This document shows, piece by piece, positions 6,512 to 12,774 of a DNA stretch of 12,774 nt. A program made the translations under genes and the position numbers. Positions within the stretch are counted from its first letter, which is position 1. Each line of letters starts with the position of its first letter. The notes under the pieces are model-generated. The model was given only the letters and a program-made list of their open reading frames with translations, did not search any database and was not told where the DNA came from. Source of the stretch: an uncultured Anaerolineales bacterium (lineage in GTDB: Bacteria; Chloroflexota; Anaerolineae; Anaerolineales; Villigracilaceae); NCBI GenBank assembly GCA_937928015.1, contig CALFXA010000126.1:1-12774 (forward strand), written 5' to 3'.

Positions 6512-7054
6512 TTATTTAATCATATACATCCACAATCGTTCCATCTGGACCTCCCTACCGGTCAGACCTTTCCACGCCAGGGCCAGTTCCAAGTCGAACA
6601 CCGCCCCGCTGTTCAAAGGAGAAAATTCCTGACCTCCTACACCTCGTGGAAGCCCCAATAAGGGATTTCCACTCGTGTACTGAGCCAGTTTTCCCTTGCG
6701 CATTTTATTCATGGCCCGAATCTCCGCCGGGGAAAGAGGGGAAAACAGGACCCGTGTTCCGTTGCCGGACTGGCACACCAACGCCTGCGGGTCCTCAAAG
6801 TATTCCACCACCTGGAGGTCCAAAGCAGTTCCGAAGGCGCGGGATGCCAGACGGTTCAACCAGCCGAGCGGATCATCCACCCGCACCTCGCGAGCCAGAT
6901 GGTCCCGCTTGATCTTCAAATCCTGCACCGCCCAGGAGACGATTTGATCCTGCAGGGCGTCGATGGCCCTACGCTGGCGCTCATTGCCCAGGCTGATCAA
7001 AGCCCCGAAGACAATCACCGCCGTCAGTACGGCCAATGCAAGCATCATTTCCAT
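6512..7054 (-). CDS. Membrane-anchored protein of unknown function, last gene of operon
   Basis: A 180-residue protein with one N-terminal membrane segment (about residues 3-22, MLALAVLTAVIVFGALISLG). A charged stretch NERQRRAID and a soluble domain of ~150 residues follow. The positive charge after the segment suggests that the domain lies in the cytoplasm. The soluble part mixes helices and strands; the stretch RVLFSPLSPAEIRAMNKMRKGK is basic. No known motif was recognised. Its ATG shares one base with the TAA of the preceding 709-aa gene (TAATG), so translation is likely coupled; an AAAAGGA lies somewhat far upstream. It is followed directly by the operon terminator. Confidence 0.75.
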   Translation of the reverse strand: MEMMLALAVLTAVIVFGALISLGNERQRRAIDALQDQIVSWAVQDLKIKRDHLAREVRVDDPLGWLNRLASRAFGTALDLQVVEYFEDPQALVCQSGNGTRVLFSPLSPAEIRAMNKMRKGKLAQYTSGNPLLGLPRGVGGQEFSPLNSGAVFDLELALAWKGLTGREVQMERLWMYMIK

Positions 7055-9183
7055 TATGATTCATCCTTTTCTTCATCAAGAGTGGGTTTCAGTACGATCT
7101 GGTTAATGACCTTTCGAATCCGATCCAGCGCTGAAGGGCGGGGATCGACCAGACTGGCGGCTGATAAAGCGAACATCAGGCCCAGCAAGCCAAGCACCTG
7201 CCACAAGGGAACGGAAGAGACCGATTTTGATGGAGCAGGCTCTGACACAATCTCCGCAGGGGTGGGTGTTTGGGATGGCAGAGTCAATGTCTGTGTGACA
7301 CGGGGACGTACGGTGGGAGTTGCCGTGGACGTCAGTGTCGGAGAGGCGGTCGGAGGAAGAGTTGCAGACGACGCAGCACTCTGGGGAATCACGATCACAC
7401 CGGTATCCATACCGCACAGTCCATGAATGTCGCAGGCACGGACTGTAACCCGATACTCCCCGGAGGGAGCCAGCGTCCCATCCGCAAAGCGCCGATCCCA
7501 GGAAACAGAAACAGGGACATGTTTCGGATCATAGGAATGGACCACCTCCGGCCAGCGCCGCAGGCCATCCGCGATCGTTACTTGCACCTCCCGCAACGGG
7601 AAATAATCCGTCGAGATTTTCAACGCACCCGTCTCCCAGACCCACCAGCGTTCCGCCAGCAGGACTTTGGGCGGGTGGTTGTCCACCCAGACGGAGAGCA
7701 CAGACGGCTTGCCAATGTTGCCCGCTTCATCGATGGAGCGGGTCCATAAATCATAGGGACCGTTGGGCAGATCCTGCGTATGCCAGAGCATGGACCAATC
7801 GCCTGCGTGGGAGGTCAGATTCTGCCAACTTGCCCCTGAATCGGTGGAGACCTGCACAAGGGAGACCCCGGAGGTGTCATCGTCAGAGTGTCCCGCCAGG
7901 TTCACACTGCCATGCAAGACCGCCCCGCCACTCGGCTTGGAAAAGCCGGAGGTGGGCGGCGCCGCATCCACGGACACGACCCCGGTCTTGAGTGTTTTGT
8001 TACCCGCCACATCCACGGCCTGCACCGCAATGGGATACACGCCGTCTCCCAAACGAATGGGCAGTGTGTTCCAGGTGGCGCCTTCATCCAGGCTACCCTG
8101 GATCGACTCCAGGCCGGAGATCGCATCGCGGGCCTCCGCCCGGACCGAGACAGGCGAACGATGCCAGCCGTGGTCCCCATCCGCCGGCGGCAGCAAGAGG
8201 TCCAGATCCGGTGGGGTGGCATCCAGTTTCCAGGTGGAAAGGCCGCTGGCCGTCCGCCCTGTGGCGGAGACTGCCGTGTAATGAGCCGTTCCAATGCCTT
8301 CGGTCAAGGAAAGGGTGCAGGAGGCCCCGCAGGTAAACGGAACGCCCTCCAGGTCTCCCCGAATGAAGACATCCCATCCCTGTGGATCGCTGGCATGCAA
8401 TATCAAAGCGGCACCCTTCCGACACCACCCCTCCCTCCCTGCCAGTTCACAGGACACCTGACCTGACAGCACCGGCGGCAGGGGCGTCGCGGTGGGCGTG
8501 CGAGTCGGGGTGGAGGTTGCAGAGGAGGTGGGAGTCGGAGAGGCGACAGGCGTCCGGGTGGGATTTGGAGGGAGGGTCGGGGTTTGTGTCCCAGGCGGGG
8601 TCGGGAAGGACGTGTAATACCCGGAGGGCGTCGCCGTACTGGCCGGCGTGGGAGGCGTGACCGTGTAATACACATCCACGGAACGAAATGGGACGAATCC
8701 CCCCTCGGCGGTCAGGGACCAGGTCCGGCAGCCCGCAGGTACGGCCAGATCCACGCTGATGAACCCCGGATACCCGCTGCCCGGGCCTGAATACAGGTCG
8801 CTTACACTATAGGACGAACAAGCCTGCAAGATAGCGCTGCCGATCCCAGCATCATGGGAGAACGCAATCATGACCTCGAAGTAGGCCACGTCGCGCGCAA
8901 AAATCCCGCTCACCGTTCCCCCGCTGCCCAGCACGGTCACCCACTCCTCGCATGAACCCATACAATTGGCCCCACCCTCTTCGGGCGGAAGGGAAGAACC
9001 ATCCCGGTGTGTGAGATAGAAGTATTGGGCCGGACCGTTCCAGTCCAGGTAGCCCATATCATGCGCCTGGTCGTAGGTGCGTCCCTCCTGCAGCGCGAAG
9101 GCCTGTGGAGGTACGGCATTCGTGAAGGCTGCGGTCTGGATCAACAACAGAATGGCAATGAGAACGATACGAATCCGCGACAT
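7054..9183 (-). CDS. Large exported, C-terminally anchored multi-domain surface protein
   Basis: A 709-residue protein. Residues 1-23 are a signal peptide. Residues 30-175 form an unassigned domain with Cys74/Cys78 and Cys121/Cys152. Residues 176-238 are a Thr-Pro-rich linker. Four beta-sandwich-like units follow: 239-322 with Cys pairs, 323-405, 406-504 (the last two Ig-like, each starting PP and ending in a VDVAGN or IDEAGN turn), and 505-600, which reads like the FlgD Ig-like fold (DRRFADGTLAPSGEYRV). A second Thr-Pro linker (605-645), a membrane segment (659-678) and a basic then acidic cytoplasmic tail complete it. It should project from the cell, with the tail able to meet the ATPase inside. 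The ATG lies 5 nt beyond the 55-aa gene's stop. A surface adhesin or an outer part of a translocation apparatus are both possible. Confidence 0.8.
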   Translation of the reverse strand: MSRIRIVLIAILLLIQTAAFTNAVPPQAFALQEGRTYDQAHDMGYLDWNGPAQYFYLTHRDGSSLPPEEGGANCMGSCEEWVTVLGSGGTVSGIFARDVAYFEVMIAFSHDAGIGSAILQACSSYSVSDLYSGPGSGYPGFISVDLAVPAGCRTWSLTAEGGFVPFRSVDVYYTVTPPTPASTATPSGYYTSFPTPPGTQTPTLPPNPTRTPVASPTPTSSATSTPTRTPTATPLPPVLSGQVSCELAGREGWCRKGAALILHASDPQGWDVFIRGDLEGVPFTCGASCTLSLTEGIGTAHYTAVSATGRTASGLSTWKLDATPPDLDLLLPPADGDHGWHRSPVSVRAEARDAISGLESIQGSLDEGATWNTLPIRLGDGVYPIAVQAVDVAGNKTLKTGVVSVDAAPPTSGFSKPSGGAVLHGSVNLAGHSDDDTSGVSLVQVSTDSGASWQNLTSHAGDWSMLWHTQDLPNGPYDLWTRSIDEAGNIGKPSVLSVWVDNHPPKVLLAERWWVWETGALKISTDYFPLREVQVTIADGLRRWPEVVHSYDPKHVPVSVSWDRRFADGTLAPSGEYRVTVRACDIHGLCGMDTGVIVIPQSAASSATLPPTASPTLTSTATPTVRPRVTQTLTLPSQTPTPAEIVSEPAPSKSVSSVPLWQVLGLLGLMFALSAASLVDPRPSALDRIRKVINQIVLKPTLDEEKDES
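8468..8658 (-). repeat. Low-complexity Thr-Pro-Ser linker coding sequence
   Basis: Degenerate short repeats encode TPT, TRTP and TATP units of the surface protein (residues 176-238). A shorter stretch of the same kind lies at about 7250-7370. Such linkers are frequent in Chloroflexota exported proteins. Confidence 0.7.
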
Positions 9184-9187
9184 ATCC

Positions 9188-9355
9188 CTAATATCCCTGA
9201 AAATCGCGCAGGCCCAGATGGAAGACCAGGAAGAACAAAGCCGCCAGGCACAGACCTGCCAGGACCAGCATGAACAAAAATCGCGCGGGGAGTAAAAATC
9301 CCAACGCCCACCCGACCAGCAGGCCGATCAAAAAACCAAAACCGAGCTTGAACAC
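9188..9355 (-). CDS. 55-aa two-pass membrane protein
   Basis: The frame runs from a GTG at 9355 to a TAG at 9188-9190. The peptide has two hydrophobic segments, FGFLIGLLVGWALGFLL (residues 6-22) and FLFMLVLAGLCLAALFFLVF (26-45), split by a short PAR turn, and ends LRDFQGY. Glycines spaced GxxxG-like in the first segment suggest helix packing. The GTG is preceded by GGAAGAGG at good spacing and lies 1 nt after the 108-aa gene's stop. The next gene starts 4 nt downstream. No family was recognised. Position and topology suggest a small subunit of a membrane complex with the ATPase. Confidence 0.75.
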   Translation of the reverse strand: MFKLGFGFLIGLLVGWALGFLLPARFLFMLVLAGLCLAALFFLVFHLGLRDFQGY

Positions 9356-9356
9356 G

Positions 9357-9683
9357 TTACCTCTTCCTTTCCGCTTCCAGGATCCCCTTCAGTTGCTGCG
9401 GGCCGATCTCCCGCCAGTACCCGATCTCGGTCAGCACCAGGTGATATTCCCAGAGCAGTCCGGGCAGGGACAGGGACTCAAACCAGGCGCCCAGGACGGC
9501 CCGCAGATGGCCCTCCACCCGGACCCAATCCCGGCATGCGCCCGGGCTTTTGATGTCGATTGGATGGCAATGAGCCGACAACCAGCCCAGGAACATCTCC
9601 AGACGGATCCCACTCAACGAACGGGCCTGGTCACAGATACCGGACAGGGCCGCGACGATCAGCGCGTTGCACTCCATCGGCAT
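9357..9683 (-). CDS. 108-aa soluble protein of unknown function
   Basis: A cytoplasmic, largely helical protein starting MPMECNALIVAALSG and ending LKGILEAERKR, with no membrane segment. It contains four cysteines/histidines near the middle (CHP and CRDW) but no recognisable metal-binding pattern. The ATG at 9683 is chosen because it overlaps the upstream TGA by one base (TGATG) and follows GGGAAGGG at good spacing; a TTG one codon upstream is possible. No family was recognised. It sits between two tiny membrane proteins in a tightly coupled operon, so it may be a cytoplasmic partner of the ATPase or of those proteins. Confidence 0.7.
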   Translation of the reverse strand: MPMECNALIVAALSGICDQARSLSGIRLEMFLGWLSAHCHPIDIKSPGACRDWVRVEGHLRAVLGAWFESLSLPGLLWEYHLVLTEIGYWREIGPQQLKGILEAERKR

Positions 9684-9820
9684 CAACCCTTCCCGGACGA
9701 ATCACGATGATCCATCTGACACCAGACAAAGATCACGAAGAACGTCCCAAAGCCAGCCAGGGTCAGCGCCATGGCAAAGCCCAATGGGAGCAGCACGAAT
9801 TTCAGGAGAAGGAGTGACAT
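9683..9820 (-). CDS. 45-aa single-pass membrane protein
   Basis: A short frame from ATG at 9820 to TGA at 9683-9685. The peptide MSLLLLKFVLLPLGFAMALT continues with a hydrophobic run to about residue 34 and ends in a polar tail QMDHRDSSGKG. Both ends overlap neighbours by one base: its ATG lies in the TGA of the ATPase gene (TGATG) and its own TGA overlaps the 108-aa gene's ATG. This double coupling is strong evidence that it is a real gene despite its size. No Shine-Dalgarno is obvious, as expected for re-initiation. No family was recognised. Confidence 0.72.
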   Translation of the reverse strand: MSLLLLKFVLLPLGFAMALTLAGFGTFFVIFVWCQMDHRDSSGKG

Positions 9821-12291
9821 CAGAAACCCAGGCGCCTTTCGTCCTCAGTGGGAATGGGTTGGGAAACCTTGGCGGTTTGATGATCGATGCGCGCCGCCAG
9901 GAACTCGTCCAACAAGCGGGCCAGGGCGGATGGCAGCCTCTGTTCCAGAACCCGGGAGGCCCGCTCCTGCCAGCCGTTGGCGGGCAGGTAATCTTCAGGA
10001 TGACCGGCAATGACCTCCCCGATCAGGCTTCTTACCCGCTGGTCATCCGCCCTGGGCAGGGGGCGGATCTGCGTCAGGGTCGGGGGCTGCCAGCGCCCGC
10101 CGATACGCGCCCGCAGCCAGCATTGCAGCGAGGGCAGGTCCAGGGTCATGGCCCCGTAACGCAGGCTGGAATTCAGGGTGGCGCGGATCAGGTCTGCATC
10201 CTCCGGGTCGGGGGAGAAGAACATCTGGGTCGAGGTGTTGGCCAGCAGAGCCTGGACGACCGGTTCCATGCCCTCCACTTTGCGCATCATCGAGAGGGAT
10301 TGCGCCAGCACGAACACGCGCGCGCCGAACTTGGCGCCCTCCGAGAGCAGCGCCTCCAGGCGCATGCCGGAGGCAATCTCCTGGGCCTCGTCCACGATGA
10401 AGTAGAAGGGGATGGGGTTGTCGAGGGTGGCCTTGCGATAGGCGGCATCGAAGACGTTGTACAGGACCGAGGCGGTCAGGCGCGCACCCTCGCGCCCCAT
10501 CTCGCCGGACGGCAGGCGCAGGATGATCCAGCACTTCTCCTCCACCCAGCGCTGCAGGTCCGCAAAGCCGTCCTGATGCATGGCCGAAAACAGCCAGGGC
10601 GAGAGTTCCAGCGCCATGACCTTGGAGAGCACCGGGCTGATGACCTCGGTCACCCAGCCCTGGCTCCACTTGTCGCCCTCGCCGGTCTGGCCGAGCAGGG
10701 CATCCAGGGCCAGCGCGCCCATGCGCTCCCCGGGCGGCAGCAGGGACATGGCCTGGTGCCGCCAGTCCTTGTTGAAAGCCATAAAGACCACGTGCAGGAG
10801 CCCCAGTCCGTCCGCATGATGCTGGTTCCAGACGTGCGCCAGGCGGAACAGGCCCAGCAGGGCGGCCTGCATGCGCGGACCCCAGTAATCATCCCAGATG
10901 CGACGCCCCACCTGGACGATGGCATTGCCTGCCCAGGTGAAATCGGGCACGGCCAGCAGATTGAGCGGGATGACCATCGGCTGGTCGGGTGTGACCACCC
11001 GCAGCCTGCGGATGGCAGCCTGCCGCTGGGGCTCGGGCAGGCGGGCCACCGCATCCAGGAAGGCGTCCGCCAGCGAGACGTGCGGATCGACCAGGAAGAG
11101 GCCCGGGGCCTCCTCCCCCCTGGCGATGAACTGCTCCAGCATGGCGAACACGAACGAGGACTTGCCCGAGCGGCTGCCTCCCGTGGCCAGGCCATGTCCG
11201 TCGGGATCCACCCCGACCGCCTCGCCGGTGGCAACGCTTTGGCCGATCTTGAAATTCGCCTCCAGCAGCGGCCGGGCGGGCGGCGGGGCCGGGACCTCCT
11301 GCCAGACGGCCCGATCCAGCAGGCCGCTGCCCTCCCCGAGTTGGAGCGGGGCGATCAGCCCGGCCAGGTCGCCGGCCGGCATCGGAAACCCCAGCCTGCA
11401 TATCCCGGGCCAGGAAGAGGAGAATTCCTCCCAAGCCTGTTCGCCCGCCAGCAGGGGCAGGTCGAGCGGATCGGACAGGCTCAGGGCAGCCTTGAACAGG
11501 GGTTCCCGTGTGCGCCTTTCGAGCACTTCAGCGGGGACCGAACGCCAGGCCAGCCAGTCCCGCAATCCCCAAGCCGCGGACAAGCCCAGGCCGCCTCCTG
11601 CCAGGACGCCGGTCATTCCGAAGAGGGCCGGCAGCCAGCCCGCGCTCCAAGCCCCACCGCACACCCCGGCCAACAGAAATCCGAGGGTGAGCATGGCGCG
11701 CAGGAAGGCCAGTTGCATGCCCCAAGGATTGGGAGCCTGGCCCTCCACGCCGCCTTCGGTCCCGTAGGAATAGGCGGCCAGTGCGCGCAGCCGCTCCTGC
11801 AGGCGGGTCTCGTTTCCAAGCAGCCAGAGTTGGAGGCGCACCTCCCGCCCCTGGCGCGCTGCACTGAGCAGCCTCCCGCCCACAGCCAGCATGGGATCGC
11901 TGTCCGGGGCGGAGGCAATCAGGGCCGGCAGCTTTTGATCTGTCCGCAGCGCGTATCGACCAGCCTGGAGAGCAACATCCTCCAGCCGGCGCCAGCGCGA
12001 CTGCTGGCCGGTCAGGGCGGACCAGGATTGCACGACCCCTTCCGCCCCATTCGGCGGGACATACAACCGCACCCGCAGCCCATCGGAGGAAGCCAGCCAT
12101 TCGATCACGGAGGGAAACGGCAATTGGCCGATCCAGCCCATGATCTGGGGGCGCAGGTCGTCCAGGGCGTGCGGGGCGAAGAGCAGTTCCCAGCCCTGCC
12201 AGCGGCCCCGGCACAGGGGACAATCTCCCGGCGCGGGGGCAAATTCATACCCGCATTGCGGGCACAGATAGGGACGGGAGGAGGAGATCAT
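9820..12291 (-). CDS. Membrane-anchored VirD4/TraG/HerA-like translocation ATPase
   Basis: An 823-residue P-loop ATPase related to coupling proteins of type IV secretion and HerA/DUF87-type DNA pumps. Domains: zinc ribbon (Cys10, 13, 24, 27); an alpha/beta region (~30-185); two membrane segments (~196-213 and 219-241); then the motor. Walker A is GGSRSGKS with Lys377. The strand FLVDPH follows. A WGPRM motif starts at Trp470, as in the TraG-like ATPases I recall with that motif. Walker B is FYFIVDEAQEI with Asp634/Glu635, and Gln664 lies in VFVLAQS. The later segment STQMFFSPDPEDADLI is also typical. All ATPase motifs are intact. It should move DNA, or protein on DNA, across the membrane as a hexamer. 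No relaxase or VirB4 is visible. The zinc ribbon is an unusual addition. The ATG at 12291 has only a weak AAGG upstream. Confidence 0.85.
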   Translation of the reverse strand: MISSSRPYLCPQCGYEFAPAPGDCPLCRGRWQGWELLFAPHALDDLRPQIMGWIGQLPFPSVIEWLASSDGLRVRLYVPPNGAEGVVQSWSALTGQQSRWRRLEDVALQAGRYALRTDQKLPALIASAPDSDPMLAVGGRLLSAARQGREVRLQLWLLGNETRLQERLRALAAYSYGTEGGVEGQAPNPWGMQLAFLRAMLTLGFLLAGVCGGAWSAGWLPALFGMTGVLAGGGLGLSAAWGLRDWLAWRSVPAEVLERRTREPLFKAALSLSDPLDLPLLAGEQAWEEFSSSWPGICRLGFPMPAGDLAGLIAPLQLGEGSGLLDRAVWQEVPAPPPARPLLEANFKIGQSVATGEAVGVDPDGHGLATGGSRSGKSSFVFAMLEQFIARGEEAPGLFLVDPHVSLADAFLDAVARLPEPQRQAAIRRLRVVTPDQPMVIPLNLLAVPDFTWAGNAIVQVGRRIWDDYWGPRMQAALLGLFRLAHVWNQHHADGLGLLHVVFMAFNKDWRHQAMSLLPPGERMGALALDALLGQTGEGDKWSQGWVTEVISPVLSKVMALELSPWLFSAMHQDGFADLQRWVEEKCWIILRLPSGEMGREGARLTASVLYNVFDAAYRKATLDNPIPFYFIVDEAQEIASGMRLEALLSEGAKFGARVFVLAQSLSMMRKVEGMEPVVQALLANTSTQMFFSPDPEDADLIRATLNSSLRYGAMTLDLPSLQCWLRARIGGRWQPPTLTQIRPLPRADDQRVRSLIGEVIAGHPEDYLPANGWQERASRVLEQRLPSALARLLDEFLAARIDHQTAKVSQPIPTEDERRLGF

Positions 12292-12328
12292 CGGAGGCCT
12301 TGCCGGGGGAATGACATGGGCGCATGAT

Positions 12329-12357
12329 AAAAAAGGACGCAGGCGGGTCCTGCGTCC
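12329..12357 (-). terminator. Intra-operon terminator or attenuator before the ATPase gene
   Basis: On the minus strand a perfect 9-bp stem (GGACGCAGG / CCTGCGTCC, 5-nt loop) is followed by six T. It lies between the 76-aa gene's stop at 12373 and the ATPase start at 12291. Only 37 nt separate it from the ATPase ATG and no convincing promoter is seen there, so it may reduce downstream expression without fully ending the transcript. Confidence 0.75.
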
Positions 12358-12372
12358 GTGTCGGTAAGGGGA

Positions 12373-12603
12373 TCAAGCAGGCTTAATCCATGCCCAAATC
12401 TCCTCGAAATCCTGCCGGGGATTTTCTCGTTCGATCCTCTTTCGTTCGAGGGCCTCCTGGAAGGCGCACCACCACCAGCCCTTGAGAGAATAGCCCGTGT
12501 CCCGCAGGACCTGGCGCGCCGGCAGGCTTGCACAGAAGCTCAATTCCGCATGGCCTTCCCATCGGACGTGGACTATCTCTCCACGCAATGCGACCTGGAT
12601 CAT
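12373..12603 (-). CDS. 76-aa soluble protein of unknown function
   Basis: A small protein starting MIQVALRGEIVHVRWEG, with a beta-like N-terminus, a Trp-rich middle (KGWWWCAF), a charged helix EALERKRIEREN, and the end IWAWIKPA. There is no membrane segment and no known family was recognised. Its ATG overlaps the upstream TGA by 4 nt (ATGA, 12600-12603), and AGGAGGG lies just before it, so the start is well supported. The terminator-like hairpin follows 15 nt after its stop, which makes it the last gene of the upstream block. Confidence 0.7.
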   Translation of the reverse strand: MIQVALRGEIVHVRWEGHAELSFCASLPARQVLRDTGYSLKGWWWCAFQEALERKRIERENPRQDFEEIWAWIKPA

Positions 12604-12774
12604 CGGCCCTCCTGCCCGGGTTTGACGGCCACCGCCATGAGGTGGCCACTGATGCCCAGCAGGTGGGGCTCAGACTCCAACGAACGGGCCAGGTCGAGCA
12701 GCCACTCGCGCGTAAATGGGTCGCGCCAATGGCGGGAGAACTCGTCGCCGCACAGGCGAGCCGGGCCCTCCACC
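12600..12774 (-). CDS. Partial protein running off the right edge (C-terminal part)
   Basis: The frame is open from the right edge to a TGA at 12600-12602 and gives 57 residues of C-terminus: RLCGDEFSRHWRDPFTREWL, an acidic-hydrophobic helix, then HLMAVAVKPGQEGR. No membrane segment or known motif was seen. It overlaps the 76-aa gene by 4 nt, in the same style as the rest of the operon. Function unknown. Confidence 0.6.
   Translation of the reverse strand, partial: VEGPARLCGDEFSRHWRDPFTREWLLDLARSLESEPHLLGISGHLMAVAVKPGQEGR

Larger units (their letters stand above)
6476..12774 (-). mobile_element. Possible integrated element or island, left part (right end outside window)
   Basis: This is an inference. 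The whole stretch is a single-direction, GC-rich operon built around a conjugation-type translocation ATPase, abutting a cluster of broken genes on the opposite strand. Base composition changes abruptly at 6463-6511. No integrase, relaxase, terminal repeat or tRNA-like att site is visible, so the edge is not defined by a signature. Confidence 0.35.

Noticed and set aside
7270..9295. Several plus-strand frames of 60-190 codons opposite the 709-aa gene.
   Set aside because: They lack ribosome sites, overlap one another and mirror the low-complexity and GC-rich coding sequence of the surface protein.
9667..12327. A very long open frame (about 886 codons) on the plus strand opposite the ATPase gene.
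   Set aside because: It is antisense to an ATPase with intact Walker A and B motifs. Its product is rich in Gly, Gln, Arg and His with no domain logic, as expected opposite a GC-rich gene.
1..12774. tRNA, rRNA or known riboswitch genes.
   Set aside because: No cloverleaf, rRNA core or riboswitch consensus was noticed on either strand by eye; a covariance-model scan would be needed to exclude small RNAs.

Overview
The window most likely comes from a member of the Chloroflexota, close to Anaerolineae. The pointers are Thr-Pro-rich linkers of the TPTRTPTATP kind in an exported protein, a class III cyclase start of the type abundant in that group, and several proteins that resemble their products. 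This is a judgement from recognition; no search was run.

Left half (1-6462, all plus strand, moderate GC): a run of small accessory genes with clear signs of decay and rearrangement. In order: the 3' part of a winged-helix-like protein gene; a Nudix hydrolase whose frame continues past two stop codons; a sulfotransferase; an acetoacetate decarboxylase-like protein; a short leftover of a paralogue of the first gene; a lipoprotein; a rubredoxin-DinB fusion; a small unknown protein; a GNAT acetyltransferase. It ends in two fragments: the first ~45 residues of an adenylate/guanylate cyclase, joined at about 6040-6070 to the C-terminal ~130 residues of a CRISPR Cas6 endoribonuclease. A 37-bp imperfect direct repeat (546-582 and 3198-3234) brackets the Nudix, sulfotransferase and decarboxylase block, suggesting that the block was inserted or arose by recombination between paralogues.

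Right half (6476-12774, all minus strand, visibly higher GC): one compact operon read towards the left, ending in a rho-independent terminator at 6476-6505. In transcription order: an incomplete gene entering from the right edge, a 76-aa protein, an internal terminator-like hairpin, an 823-aa membrane-anchored VirD4/TraG/HerA-like ATPase with a zinc ribbon, a 45-aa membrane protein, a 108-aa soluble protein, a 55-aa membrane protein, a 709-aa exported and membrane-anchored beta-sandwich protein, and a 180-aa membrane-anchored protein. From the ATPase onward the genes overlap by 1 nt or lie within 4 nt. The ATPase has the marks of DNA or protein translocation ATPases of conjugation systems, but no relaxase, VirB4, integrase or att site is in view. 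The most economical reading is part of an integrated conjugative-like element or an undescribed envelope-spanning translocation system. The convergent boundary at 6463-6511 between the decayed cluster and the GC-rich operon is the likely edge of an island.

The two halves do not obviously act together. In the left half the short spacings and overlaps (603-606, 3187, around 4710-4719, 5018-5022) suggest co-transcription, but the genes do not form a recognisable pathway.
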